Source: Xylanivirga thermophila (GTDB lineage: Bacteria; Bacillota; Clostridia; Caldicoprobacterales; Xylanivirgaceae). Taken from it: DNA of 51,338 nt. Location: positions 1 to 51,338 of the forward strand of contig NZ_RXHQ01000019.1 of NCBI RefSeq assembly GCF_004138105.1, in the 5' to 3' direction. Shown one piece after another: positions 17,232-26,869 of the stretch. The notes under the pieces were generated by a model. That model was not told where the DNA came from and did no database searches. It saw only the letters and a list, made by a program, of their open reading frames with translations. The position numbers and the translations under genes were made by a program. Positions within the stretch are counted from its first letter, which is position 1. The number at the start of each line of letters is the position of its first letter.

Positions 17232-18521
17232 TTAAAACTTAAAGCCCGTTTGGGCCAAGTTAAAGATTAATTCACCAAAGAGCGAATTAGCCCAGCCAAA
17301 CCATGGGCGAGTAAACTTTTTGGAATCATCAGGATCAAATCCTTCATGCATATACCCCGTACCTCCGTCGGTATTTTGGAGAATCTCCACAAGACTTCTT
17401 ATCTCATCTTCATCTGTAGATGTCAATGCCTGCATAGTTAGACTGATATGCCATATATAGCCTTTAGGAGTATGGGGGCTGCCTATACCCTTTGCCATCT
17501 TTCCTTCATAATAGTACGGATTATGCTTGCTCAATAAGAACTTTCTGGTGTTCTTATATATGGGATCATCTGCCCTTAAGTATCCTAAATATGGACTGGA
17601 TAAAAGGCTCGGGACATTAGCATCATCCATTAAATTATATCCCCCTAGTCCGTCCGTCTCATATGCATATATAGGTCCAAATTCAGGATGCTCATAGATA
17701 CCATATTTTTTGATACCAGCATCCATTTCTGCCTTCAGCGCCCCTGCCTGCTCCTTTATATCCCAATCCTTATAAATAACAGATGCTATCTCCTCCATAT
17801 ATCCAAGCACTACTACTGCAAACATATTGCTAGGTATAAGATAACCATAGGCACAGGCATCGTCACTTGGGCGGAAACCCGACCATGTCATGCCGGTATA
17901 TCCAACCGGTGTGCCCAACCCTCCATTTTTTAATGTATCGGTCTCAGGACAGTCAAACCTTTGAAATCGATATGGAGATTTTTCCATATGATTTTGCTCT
18001 GTCTTCCAAAGGGCTATAATGAGCTTCATTGCATCTTTAAACTTGTCATCGAAGACAACTGTACTTCCCGTGCGTTTCCAATATTTGTAGGCTAGTTGTA
18101 TCGGATAACAAAGGGAGTCTATCTCATATTTTCTCTCCCATACCCATGGCGACTGCTCACCATCGGTAATATCCTCAGCATATCTGTTCCCATTGGGCTC
18201 TTTATTAAAGGAATTTGAATAGGGATCGATCAATATATACATTACCTGTCTTTTTATAAGACCCTCTATTACCATTTTTAATCCATCGATTTCATCTGAC
18301 AAAGCAATATAATGGTGAACTTGGGCAGTAGAATCCCTGAGCCACATTGCAGGTATATCTCCAGTAAGTACATATGTAGTTCCATCGTCTAATGGCTGTA
18401 TAGTTGTCTTTAGCGTGTTCAAAAAGCACTCTTTAAACATATTATAGAGCTTTTCATTATCCTTCAAAACGTTGCTTGTTTCCTCTATCCTCTCTTCTAC
18501 TGATGATATAAGTGCGTTCAA
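17232..18521 (-). CDS. Glycoside hydrolase family 125 (exo-alpha-1,6-mannosidase type)
   Basis: 429-residue (alpha/alpha)6-barrel protein formerly called DUF1237, now GH125, a metal-independent exo-alpha-1,6-mannosidase. The hallmark GDIPAMWLRDSTAQ is at 54-67, followed by PYSNSFNKEPNG, WERKYEIDSL, TGMTWSGFRPSDD and the C-terminal GTGYMHEGFDPDD and RPWFGWANSLFGE. There is no signal peptide, so it probably acts on imported mannosides in the cytoplasm. The start is TTG at 18521 with AAGGG upstream. It appears monocistronic. Confidence 0.92.
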   Translation of the reverse strand: MNALISSVEERIEETSNVLKDNEKLYNMFKECFLNTLKTTIQPLDDGTTYVLTGDIPAMWLRDSTAQVHHYIALSDEIDGLKMVIEGLIKRQVMYILIDPYSNSFNKEPNGNRYAEDITDGEQSPWVWERKYEIDSLCYPIQLAYKYWKRTGSTVVFDDKFKDAMKLIIALWKTEQNHMEKSPYRFQRFDCPETDTLKNGGLGTPVGYTGMTWSGFRPSDDACAYGYLIPSNMFAVVVLGYMEEIASVIYKDWDIKEQAGALKAEMDAGIKKYGIYEHPEFGPIYAYETDGLGGYNLMDDANVPSLLSSPYLGYLRADDPIYKNTRKFLLSKHNPYYYEGKMAKGIGSPHTPKGYIWHISLTMQALTSTDEDEIRSLVEILQNTDGGTGYMHEGFDPDDSKKFTRPWFGWANSLFGELIFNLAQTGFKF

Positions 18522-18760
18522 TATATCCCTTCTTTCTATTAAAATTGACCAATTATAGGTTGATTATATTATATGGCGTTTTACATCGTCAATACGTCTT
18601 TATTTTACTTACCCCTATTTTTAGCATTCCCTGTAATGGTTTATTTGTTTAAACTTCAATTTATAATATGGATATAAATTAGTATAAAACTTTCTATGGA
18701 TTTCATAAAGATTTTATTATACAATTTATATTTATAGATATTATATCGGGGGATGTCAGA

Positions 18761-20557
18761 ATGTTCCAATTAATTAAAAGTAGCTTTAAAGATTTTACTG
18801 TCAATCTAAGAAAATATATAATATTTGAGGGCATATATAAGGCACTAACTAGTGTACTATTTATACCTTTGATTTCCTATATTTTTCATTTTGCCATGAG
18901 GACTATAGGTTCCCGTTCCCTGCTTAACAAGCAGATATTTAAAATAGGTCTTAATTATAAAGGATTTGTAGGACTTATAGTCATCCTAATAATATCTACC
19001 ATATTTATCTTTATTGAATATGGCTCTTTAATCGTTATATCCCAAAAAAATTTTTTCAAAAAAAATGTCTCTATTGCAGACGCATTCTTAACATGCATAG
19101 CTAAGATTCCAAGGATTTTTAACTTTGGCATGATAAAATTGATTCTCTTGGTCATACTTATCATCCCCTTTATTGAAGCACCTGTGACAGCTAGATTGAT
19201 AGAAAATATCGCCATACCGAAATTTGTTATGGATGCCATATTTGAATCTAACATACTCTCCATATTGTATATGGCGGGAGTATGTGCAGTAATATACGTA
19301 TTCTTGAGATGGATATTCACCATACACTTTATAATTATCGAAGGTAAAAACACAAAAGAAGCTATAAAATCCAGCCTATACCTTACTAAAAACAATAAAA
19401 GTAAAATATTATTTGAGCTAATCATCTTTAATATAGCTTCTTTCTTAGCAACATTACTTTTGATAATCTGTGTATTATTAACCATTGGCTTTACTGGTAC
19501 ATTATTCGATGCCAAATTCAAACATATATTTACGGGATCTTTTATAATTATGGTAATAAGTGCTGCCACATTTATATCTACTTTAGTCATAACACCTATG
19601 AATATAATATTTCTCACGAGAATCTATTATGAATTAAAAGAAAATCGTGGAGAAAAAATATATGATTCATTGTCTATAGTTCAAAACGGACAACTAAACA
19701 GATTCGAATCCAGTATAGCTACCTTTTTGAAAGGGAAAAAGGGTATTGTGATCTCAATAATAATATTAGCAGTAATCGGGTTTGGTATGGTAAATAATTT
19801 TATAACAGATGAAGTTATGTATCTAGGGAGAGATATTAACATTGCAGGACATAGGGGCAGCATCACAGATGCACCTGAAAATTCTTTGCCTGCAATAATG
19901 AATGCCCTGGAAAAAGGGGCAAATTTTGTAGAAATAGATGTTCAACAGACAAAGGATGGCGTAGTAGTATTGCATCATGACAAAACCTTAAAAAAAATAG
20001 CCGGCATATCTGACAATATAACCGATCTAACCTATAAGGATCTAGCCTCCATAGATATCGGATGTCGATTTTCAAATAGATATGCGGGAGAAAAAATACC
20101 TACCCTGGAAGAAATTTTAGTCGCTACAAAGGATAAAATAAATCTCATTATAGAACTTAAATCTTATAATAATACCGGAAATGAGCTTGCAAAAAAAGTT
20201 GTAGACCTAGTTGAAAAACATGATATGATAAAAAATTGCTATATACAATCTCTAGATTATAAGGCATTACAAACAGTAAGAAAATTAAACAAGGATATAA
20301 AAATAGGGCAAATAATAATACTCTCTGCAGGGGATCTCTCCACCTTGGATTTAGATTTTTATACTATAGAACAAACCATGTTATCAGATGCTTTTGTAAA
20401 AAAAGCCAATAGGCTCAATAGGGAAGTATGGGTATGGACTGTCAACGAAGAAGAAGATATTCGCAATGTATTACTATATAATATTGATGGGATCATAACA
20501 GATTATCCGGAGAGAATAAAGGATATTGTTACTATAAATAATAAAAAACAGATCTAA
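18761..20557 (+). CDS. Membrane glycerophosphodiester phosphodiesterase
   Basis: 598 residues in two parts. An N-terminal membrane domain (about 1-350) with roughly seven to eight hydrophobic helices is of the GDPD membrane-domain type. A C-terminal catalytic TIM barrel begins with AGHRGS near 362 and has the metal/catalytic motifs APENSLPA, VEIDVQQTKDG and HHDKTL, then LIIELK and VWTVNEEED. It hydrolyses glycerophosphodiesters to glycerol-3-phosphate and an alcohol, probably at the outer face. GGGGGATG precedes the ATG. A GGCGGGAG octamer is at 19273-19280. Confidence 0.93.
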   Translation: MFQLIKSSFKDFTVNLRKYIIFEGIYKALTSVLFIPLISYIFHFAMRTIGSRSLLNKQIFKIGLNYKGFVGLIVILIISTIFIFIEYGSLIVISQKNFFKKNVSIADAFLTCIAKIPRIFNFGMIKLILLVILIIPFIEAPVTARLIENIAIPKFVMDAIFESNILSILYMAGVCAVIYVFLRWIFTIHFIIIEGKNTKEAIKSSLYLTKNNKSKILFELIIFNIASFLATLLLIICVLLTIGFTGTLFDAKFKHIFTGSFIIMVISAATFISTLVITPMNIIFLTRIYYELKENRGEKIYDSLSIVQNGQLNRFESSIATFLKGKKGIVISIIILAVIGFGMVNNFITDEVMYLGRDINIAGHRGSITDAPENSLPAIMNALEKGANFVEIDVQQTKDGVVVLHHDKTLKKIAGISDNITDLTYKDLASIDIGCRFSNRYAGEKIPTLEEILVATKDKINLIIELKSYNNTGNELAKKVVDLVEKHDMIKNCYIQSLDYKALQTVRKLNKDIKIGQIIILSAGDLSTLDLDFYTIEQTMLSDAFVKKANRLNREVWVWTVNEEEDIRNVLLYNIDGIITDYPERIKDIVTINNKKQI

Positions 20558-20572
20558 GCAGAGCCCATAATA

Positions 20573-20612
20573 AAAATGGTAATATCCTTTTAAATTAGAA
20601 TATTACCATTTT
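20573..20612. terminator. Bidirectional terminator
   Basis: AAAATGGTAATAT (20573-20585) pairs perfectly with ATATTACCATTTT (20600-20612) between the convergent GDPD and parvulin genes. Confidence 0.85.
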
Positions 20613-20630
20613 CATTAACAAACTATTATA

Positions 20631-21380
20631 CTATAAATTTATTTTTACATCGTATTTATTTTTTAACTTTGCAGTAGTATCCAAATACCTTTCCTGCTGT
20701 TTTAATGCAACAACCTGCTCTGTAACCTGGGATTTTACTTCATCAAATTTGCTTATGCCTTCCGCCTTTTTAGAGTCTACCCGTATTATATGATAGCCAA
20801 ACTGTGTTTTTACTGGATCACTAATTTCCCCTTCATTCATATTGAAAGCAGCTTCCTCAAATTCTGGAACCATCTTGCCTCTGGTAAATTCTCCTAGATC
20901 ACCGCCTTTTGCTTTTGAAGGACAGATAGAATATTTACTAGCTGCTTCTTCAAATGACAGGCCCTCATCCATTTCATTAAGTATCTTTTTAGCCTCTTCT
21001 TCTTCTTTGACTAGTATATGGCTAGCTCGTACCGCTTCCGGACTTTTAAAATATTCCTTATGCTCGTTATAGTAGTTTATCACTTCACCTTCAGTTGCAG
21101 ATATATCTGATAGAAGTTTGTTTACTGCATAATGTTTTAAAACATTTGCCTCAATCTTCTTCATCTCTGTCTTGAATGTTTCTTCCTTATCAAATCCCTT
21201 TTCAACAGCATCAATATATAGTAACTCTTGATTTACCAACTCTTCTACTATCTTCTTTATTCCTTCAGGTGACTGAAATTGCATAGCAATTTGCGGATCC
21301 AATTCATTTAAGAATGCAAATACATCCTGCTGGGTTATCTCTTTTCCATTAACTACTGCAAATACCTTTGTTTCACTCAT
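20631..21380 (-). CDS. Parvulin-type peptidyl-prolyl cis-trans isomerase
   Basis: 249-residue foldase. A SurA-like N-terminal helical domain is followed by a parvulin domain (about 113-205) with RASHILV, SICPSKAKGGDLGEF and the closing PVKTQFGYHIIRV. There is no signal peptide or lipobox, so unlike PrsA it appears cytoplasmic. The frame opens at 21419, but MSETKVF at 21380 has AAGGAG in front and is the better start. Flanked by terminators on both sides of its locus, it is likely monocistronic. Confidence 0.9.
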   Translation of the reverse strand: MSETKVFAVVNGKEITQQDVFAFLNELDPQIAMQFQSPEGIKKIVEELVNQELLYIDAVEKGFDKEETFKTEMKKIEANVLKHYAVNKLLSDISATEGEVINYYNEHKEYFKSPEAVRASHILVKEEEEAKKILNEMDEGLSFEEAASKYSICPSKAKGGDLGEFTRGKMVPEFEEAAFNMNEGEISDPVKTQFGYHIIRVDSKKAEGISKFDEVKSQVTEQVVALKQQERYLDTTAKLKNKYDVKINL

Positions 21381-21501
21381 TATATAATTCTCCTTTTTTA
21401 ATTTTACTCTTTTGCTCAAAATATATTATGACACTTATTATAACATACGAATAGCATTTTTACGGAAATTTTTATTGAATATTTTTTATAAACAAATTTG
21501 G

Positions 21502-22878
21502 CTAGCTATTATATAGGCAATCTACTTCTTCCACAACATTTCTAATCCATTTCTTTGATTGTAACCTTTTAGCTTCGAAAAATACTTTGACCACTTCTTC
21601 CAAGCAAATTATAAAAAACACCTTATCAAGTGGCAATTTAAAATATACAGCAGCTATAAAACCAGCCGGAATAGCAAAACACCATACAGTGCCGAGTTGG
21701 ATTAGCATTGAATAGGTAGTATCTCCTCCTCCCCTAAAAACACCTACGATCATAAGAACATTAAAAAATCTAAGTGGCGCAAATACAGCCATAATTCGTA
21801 ATACAATAAGTGTAAGATTTAAAGTTTCATCGCTTATACTAAAATTTTTTAAAACCCAAGGCGATGCAATCCATAATGCTGTTCCTGCTACCGCTCCTAC
21901 CACTGGAGCTAATATGCCAAGTTTAGTTGCATACTCAAGCGCCGTGTCCTCTTCGTTTGCACCTATCTTATTTCCTATTATTATAGAAGCTGCTGTAGCA
22001 AGTCCTATAGATAAAACCATAAACATATTATTTATAGTTGTTGCTATCTGCATACTTGCCACCGCATTAATACCAATCTTTGCATATATTATTGAATATG
22101 TGGTAATACCTAAAGACCATATTAACTCATTTATTATTACAGAAGAAGATGTTTTAAAATACATCTTGATAAATTCAGAATTAAAACTCATAATCTCCTT
22201 TAATTTACCAGCAATAATGTCATCTGCTTTGTAAGCATAAATTACTACATATACCATCTCAATAAATCTCGCTATGCTTGTTGCTATAGCTGCTCCTGCC
22301 ACCCCCATAGCATCAAATCCAAAATGTCCAAATATAAATACCCAATTTAAAAAGGCGTTTATCAATACTCCAACTAAACTCGCAAACATAGGAGGTCTTG
22401 CCATGCCTATACATCTTAAAGTAGTAGAAAGAGCCTGTGTCATACTAGTAAATATAAAAGTTATTGCAATAATTTTAAGGTACTCCGTTCCTAAATCTAT
22501 TACCACTGCTTCCTTTGTAAAAACTCTCATTATGGATTGAGGAAACATAAAAGCAATAAAAGAAAACACTAATGCAGTTAAAATACTTATAATAGCATCC
22601 AAGCCTAACATTTTTCGTATGTTTGAAACATCTTTTTTGCCCCAAAATTGAGACATAAATATGCCTGCACCGGCATTTATACCTGATAAACATAGCATAA
22701 ATATAAAAAAATATTGATTTACCAACCCAACTGCTGCAATAGCATCTTCTCCAAGTTTACCGATCATCAAATTATCAACCATATTAAGGGAAGAGCTTAT
22801 TAGGTTTTGTAAAGTGATGGGGATGAGCAATGTAATAATTGTTAAAAAGAATTCCTTATTTCTAACAAATTTTTTCAT
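21502..22878 (-). CDS. MATE-family efflux transporter
   Basis: 458-residue cation-coupled multidrug/toxin exporter with twelve predicted hydrophobic helices in two MatE repeats. The repeat start ITLQNLISSSLNMVDNLMIGKLGEDAIAAVG is typical of the family. AGGAGGTAAAA precedes the ATG at 22878. The substrate is unknown. It is a single-gene unit between the yfcE terminator and the parvulin gene. Confidence 0.93.
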   Translation of the reverse strand: MKKFVRNKEFFLTIITLLIPITLQNLISSSLNMVDNLMIGKLGEDAIAAVGLVNQYFFIFMLCLSGINAGAGIFMSQFWGKKDVSNIRKMLGLDAIISILTALVFSFIAFMFPQSIMRVFTKEAVVIDLGTEYLKIIAITFIFTSMTQALSTTLRCIGMARPPMFASLVGVLINAFLNWVFIFGHFGFDAMGVAGAAIATSIARFIEMVYVVIYAYKADDIIAGKLKEIMSFNSEFIKMYFKTSSSVIINELIWSLGITTYSIIYAKIGINAVASMQIATTINNMFMVLSIGLATAASIIIGNKIGANEEDTALEYATKLGILAPVVGAVAGTALWIASPWVLKNFSISDETLNLTLIVLRIMAVFAPLRFFNVLMIVGVFRGGGDTTYSMLIQLGTVWCFAIPAGFIAAVYFKLPLDKVFFIICLEEVVKVFFEAKRLQSKKWIRNVVEEVDCLYNS

Positions 22879-22906
22879 TTTTACCTCCTAACTTATAACA
22901 ATAAAA

Positions 22907-22941
22907 AAAGCAAATGGGTAGTTAAGCCGCCCATCTGCTTT
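22907..22941 (-). terminator. Terminator after yfcE-like gene
   Basis: AAAGCAAATGGG (22907-22918) pairs with CCCATCTGCTTT (22930-22941), one mismatch. On the minus strand the stem is followed by a T run of about seven. Confidence 0.85.
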
Positions 22942-23011
22942 CATTTTTCATATATTTTTTTCAATAATAAAGTATATATAAATAATGTACAATAGTCAAA
23001 TCCAAAACTAA

Positions 23012-23557
23012 CTATTCTATAAATATCTTTTTAATTATATTATCTTCAAAATCCTTTATCTTGAAAAAGTTATCTTCCAAAATACCGTATGTATTTGGAT
23101 TATTCTCCTTTGGAAGTGTAATGGATCCCGGATTGATTATAAATATATCATTTGCTTTTTCAGCTTTGAGTACATGGGTATGCCCATATATGAATATATC
23201 TCCTGAACTTAGTTTTGGCATATTCACCTCATTATATATGTGTCCATGTGTTAGGAACAAACGTTTTCCATTATATAGGATTGTAGAGTATGTTGCCATA
23301 ATGGGAAAATCAATTACCATTTCATCAACCTCACTATCACAATTTCCCCTTACGGCTATAATTTTATCTGCAAAACTGTTAAGCAATTTTGCAACTTCCT
23401 TTGGGTTATATTCTAAAGGCAAAGGATTCCTTGCCCCATGATATAATTCATCACCCAATATAACTATATAATCAGCTCCTTCTTCTTTAAACTTCTCTAA
23501 TGCCTTTTTTGTATAATAAAGAGAGCCATGTATATCTGACATAAAAAATATCTTCAT
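23012..23557 (-). CDS. YfcE-type metallophosphoesterase
   Basis: 181-residue phosphodiesterase of the MJ0936/YfcE family. The di-metal motifs occur in order: MSDIHG (D8, H10), ILGDELYHG near 34-42, VRGNCDSEVD near 69-78, LTHGH, and IYGHTHV near 124-130. The family hydrolyses phosphodiesters in vitro with a physiological substrate often unknown. It is monocistronic, followed by a strong terminator. The start is the ATG that opens MKIFFMSD. Confidence 0.92.
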   Translation of the reverse strand: MKIFFMSDIHGSLYYTKKALEKFKEEGADYIVILGDELYHGARNPLPLEYNPKEVAKLLNSFADKIIAVRGNCDSEVDEMVIDFPIMATYSTILYNGKRLFLTHGHIYNEVNMPKLSSGDIFIYGHTHVLKAEKANDIFIINPGSITLPKENNPNTYGILEDNFFKIKDFEDNIIKKIFIE

Positions 23558-23648
23558 AATATAAATTCCTCCATCTGCATAAGCTTTTCGACCTTAATAA
23601 TAACATAACTTTTTATAATATAAAAGATTCATTGTTTTTATTTTTCCC

Positions 23649-23676
23649 TTGACGTATCGTAAATAATTGATATAGT
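23649..23676 (+). promoter_or_regulatory. Promoter of nhaC-like gene
   Basis: TTGACG (23649-23654), 16-bp spacer, TATAGT (23671-23676), 36 bp before the start codon. Confidence 0.7.
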
Positions 23677-23711
23677 ATTTCTTATGACTATTTTTATGGA
23701 GGATTTATTTG

Positions 23712-25094
23712 ATGTTTCGTATTAAACCAAAAATTATGCCTTCATGGTGGGAGGCTATCCTATTAACAATCGGTGTCTTGACAATAATTGGCCTATCAAT
23801 TATTTGTTTTGATTCCACACCCCATATACCAGTTGTAATATCCATACTCATTTTAATCTTTTATGGTTTAGCAAAAGGATTATCATTTCGTGATTTGGAA
23901 CACGGCATGATCGAAGGGGCCAGTACAGCTATCGGCGCAATATTTCTATTTTTCTTTATTGGAATTCTAATCAGCAGCTGGCTTATAAGTGGCACCATTC
24001 CGACTTTAATGACAATAGGATTAAACCTTGTCATACCACATTTTTACTATGCGGTTATATTTGTAATTACTTCCATTACAGGGCTATGCATTGGAAGCTC
24101 ATTAACTACCGCTGCAACAATTGGCGCTGCTTTTATAGGTATCAGCTCCGCCCTTGGTTTTTCTTTACCCATTACGGCGGGAGCTGTAGTTTCCGGTGCC
24201 TTTTTTGGCGATAAGATGTCACCTTTATCCGACACAACCAATTTGGCATCTTCTATTGCTGATGTTGATTTGTTTGAGCATATAAATAATATGAAATGGA
24301 CTACTTTCCCAGCTTTTTGTATAACTCTGGTTATCTTTGCTCTTCTATCTCCAACAGCAAGCCAAACCAGAATTGGCCAGCTCGATATGTTTAAAAATGC
24401 ACTTTTAAAAACGGGAATGGTGCATTGGTATAGCTTAATTCCCCTTGTAATCCTTGTTTTTTTGTCAATAAAAAAAGTCCCTGCAGTCATTACACTGGCA
24501 ATTAGCTCCATATCGGCAATTGCCTTATCCTTCTTGCATATGCAAGGTCAAACTGTAAGTGCTTTGTTTTCGGTTTTATATAGCGGATATGTTTCACAAA
24601 CTGGTAATCAGGCAGTGGATGCATTGTTGACACGTGGTGGGATTGAGAGCATGATGTTTACTGTTTCTCTTATTATATTGGCATTAAGCATGGGTGGATT
24701 GTTATTTGTACTTGGCATTATCCCCAAACTTCTTTTAGAAATAGAATCCAAGTTAAACAGTATAGGTTCTATTATTACGGCAACTGCCGTTACCGGCATT
24801 ATGATCAATTTCTTAACAGGGGAACAATACCTATCAATTTTGCTTACTGGAGAAACCTATCAGTCTCAATTTGAAAAAATAGGCTTAGAAAGCAAAAATC
24901 TATCTAGAGTATTAGAAGATGCTGGCACCGTCGTAAATCCCCTTGTACCTTGGGGTGTATGTGGTACCTTCTTAACCAATGTCCTTGGAGTTTCAACTAT
25001 ACAATATGCTCCCTTTGCATTTTTTTGTATACTATGTCCTATACTCACTACCCTATACGGATGGACAGGATGGACTATTACGAAAAAGGAATAG
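23712..25094 (+). CDS. nhaC: NhaC-type Na+/H+ antiporter
   Basis: 460-residue inner-membrane antiporter with about eleven to twelve hydrophobic segments. The NhaC-specific stretches TTAATIGAAFIGIS, GAFFGDKMSPLSDTTNLA and DAGTVVNPLVPWGVCGTF are all present. It exchanges sodium for protons (some relatives swap malate/lactate or tyrosine/tyramine). The ATG at 23712 follows GGAGG by 9 nt; a TTG at 23709 is less likely. The stop codon lies inside the terminator stem that follows. A GGCGGGAG octamer is at 24176-24183. Confidence 0.92.
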   Translation: MFRIKPKIMPSWWEAILLTIGVLTIIGLSIICFDSTPHIPVVISILILIFYGLAKGLSFRDLEHGMIEGASTAIGAIFLFFFIGILISSWLISGTIPTLMTIGLNLVIPHFYYAVIFVITSITGLCIGSSLTTAATIGAAFIGISSALGFSLPITAGAVVSGAFFGDKMSPLSDTTNLASSIADVDLFEHINNMKWTTFPAFCITLVIFALLSPTASQTRIGQLDMFKNALLKTGMVHWYSLIPLVILVFLSIKKVPAVITLAISSISAIALSFLHMQGQTVSALFSVLYSGYVSQTGNQAVDALLTRGGIESMMFTVSLIILALSMGGLLFVLGIIPKLLLEIESKLNSIGSIITATAVTGIMINFLTGEQYLSILLTGETYQSQFEKIGLESKNLSRVLEDAGTVVNPLVPWGVCGTFLTNVLGVSTIQYAPFAFFCILCPILTTLYGWTGWTITKKE

Positions 25095-25120
25095 CTTGAT
25101 TAAACGAGCTATTCCTTTTT
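25083..25120 (+). terminator. Terminator overlapping the nhaC stop
   Basis: AAAAAGGAATAGCT (25083-25096) pairs perfectly with AGCTATTCCTTTTT (25107-25120). The TAG stop is inside the left arm. Also suitable for the convergent brnQ gene. Confidence 0.88.
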
Positions 25121-25138
25121 ATCTAATAATAAATATAT

Positions 25139-26485
25139 CTATTGAATATCTCCAACGCGTGCTGCCTGCTTTTCCATATCGCCTTTTATAAGTTTTAAAA
25201 AAATTCCTAATATAAAACCTAATATAGCAGGTAAAATCCAGCCTAATCCTTGCGTATACAATGGCAATTTGTTCAACAGTCCTTCTACAACCCCTATTTT
25301 TAATCCTATATCACTCAATACAGATAATATACTTACAACACCAGTAAATCCTATTGTAGATCTATATACAACAGATTTTCCTTGGAAAAGCGGATCTACC
25401 ATAGAAAGTATTATAAGCACTATAGCTACCGGATAGATTGCATCTAATACTGGTACAGATACTGCTAGTATTTTTGTTAGTCCCATGTTAGCAAGAACCA
25501 TGCTTGAAATAGTAATTATCCTTACAAAAGTCTTATATTTAACTTTTGGAAATACGAGTGCAAAATATTGACTACAAGAAGTTATAAGACCAACGCAAGT
25601 TGTCAAGCATGCAAGACTAAATATTGATGCTAATAATACTGCCCCTTGCTTTCCAAATATATATAATGTTACATTGGTTAGGGTTTGTGCACCATTTTCT
25701 GTCTGCCCAAATCTCCCGCCACTTGTTGCTCCTAAATGTGCAATCATAGAATAAATAACCATTAATAAAAATCCTGCTATTACTCCCGCCTTTATAGAGT
25801 TTGAGACTATATCTTTTTTGTCTTTAACCCCTTTTTGCACTAACGCTGAAGATATTACTATACCAAAATTTAAGGCCGCTATTGTATCCATTGTTAAATA
25901 TCCATCTAAAAATCCTTTAACAAAAGGTGTTGTTGCATATTCTGCCGTTGCTTTTCCATATCCACCTAATGGCTTAAACAAGCTTGCTACAAAAATACCT
26001 GTTATCAACATCAATAGTATAGGTGTTAGAACCTTGCCCATACGGTTTACCAATTTTGACGGTGTTAAACATAACCAGTATGCTATAGAAAAAAATACAA
26101 GCGTATATAGAAACAATGCCAGTGTATCTGATATAAGTCCTTTTGGTAAAAAAGGTGCTACTGCCATTTCAAATGGCAAACTTCCTGCCCTTGGTATCCC
26201 TAAACAAGGACCTATTGAGAGATATATTAAAATAGTAAATATCACTGAAAAAACACTGTTCACTCTTTTTGATAATTTATTGAGCCCACCTGATCTTACT
26301 ACAGCTATTACCCCAAGCACAGGAAATCCCACTGCCGTAACGAAAAAACCTAGCATGGCTGTCCAAGTATTTTCCCCCGCTGCTTGACCTAGAAATGGCG
26401 GAAATATTAAATTTCCTGCTCCAAAAAATAATGAAAATAACATTAAACTTATAAGTACTAAATTCTTCTTGGATAGATGCTCCAA
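25139..26485 (-). CDS. brnQ: Branched-chain amino acid carrier (BrnQ, LIVCS family)
   Basis: 448-residue membrane carrier importing Leu, Ile and Val with Na+ or H+. Twelve hydrophobic helices; the N-terminal FSLFFGAGNLIFPPFLG is the family signature. Start is TTG at 26485, 8 nt after GAGGAGG. Expression should be controlled by the T-box leader just upstream, so the transporter is made when the cognate tRNA is uncharged. Two GGCGGGAG octamers lie on its coding strand (25713-25720, 25783-25790). Confidence 0.94.
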   Translation of the reverse strand: MEHLSKKNLVLISLMLFSLFFGAGNLIFPPFLGQAAGENTWTAMLGFFVTAVGFPVLGVIAVVRSGGLNKLSKRVNSVFSVIFTILIYLSIGPCLGIPRAGSLPFEMAVAPFLPKGLISDTLALFLYTLVFFSIAYWLCLTPSKLVNRMGKVLTPILLMLITGIFVASLFKPLGGYGKATAEYATTPFVKGFLDGYLTMDTIAALNFGIVISSALVQKGVKDKKDIVSNSIKAGVIAGFLLMVIYSMIAHLGATSGGRFGQTENGAQTLTNVTLYIFGKQGAVLLASIFSLACLTTCVGLITSCSQYFALVFPKVKYKTFVRIITISSMVLANMGLTKILAVSVPVLDAIYPVAIVLIILSMVDPLFQGKSVVYRSTIGFTGVVSILSVLSDIGLKIGVVEGLLNKLPLYTQGLGWILPAILGFILGIFLKLIKGDMEKQAARVGDIQ

Positions 26486-26540
26486 CTAAAATACCTCCTC
26501 ATTTTTTAATTTTTAGTGTCTTAATAATTTTTTTGCATAT

Positions 26541-26815
26541 AAAAAACCCCATCCCTAACAAAAGGGACGAGGTTTCATCGCGTTACCACCCTAATTCCAT
26601 AAAAATACAGACTATATTTTTATAGCTCTCAATTACGTACTAAATAATACGCTTTCTTTTAACGGCAGAAGATCCCGGCAAGACTTACTGTATTTTTCAA
26701 CCTTGCTTCTCCGAGATGATTTTCAAATATACCTTGAACATTGGCTTTCAGCAAAACACCAACTCTCTTTGGAACAAGAATATATCCTATTTTTTCTCTT
26801 CATCGAATTTATTAA
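26541..26815 (-). ncRNA. T-box leader of brnQ
   Basis: On the minus strand the leader starts near 26815 with the stem I sequence GATGAAGAG and contains an AGAGAG-type distal motif. It ends with the T-box core AGGGTGGTAACGCG (complement of 26579-26592) followed by a terminator hairpin (26541-26575) with CCTCGTCCCT pairing AGGGATGGGG and a T6 tail. The gene downstream is a branched-chain amino acid carrier. The specifier loop region reads GGTATATTTGAAAA; AUU (Ile) is plausible but the exact triplet cannot be fixed by eye. Confidence 0.93.
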
Positions 26816-26831
26816 TTTTTTTGTTTCTTAT

Positions 26832-26860
26832 ATAGTACATCTTTACGGTTAAAATGTCAA
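26832..26860 (-). promoter_or_regulatory. Promoter of the T-box/brnQ transcript
   Basis: On the minus strand TTGACA (26855-26860), 17-bp spacer, TACTAT (26832-26837). The transcript would begin near 26825, just before stem I. Confidence 0.85.
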
Positions 26861-26869
26861 AACATTTTA

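Noticed and set aside
18955-19617. Minus-strand 220-codon frame
   Set aside because: Antisense shadow of the GDPD membrane domain; no ribosome site or domain.
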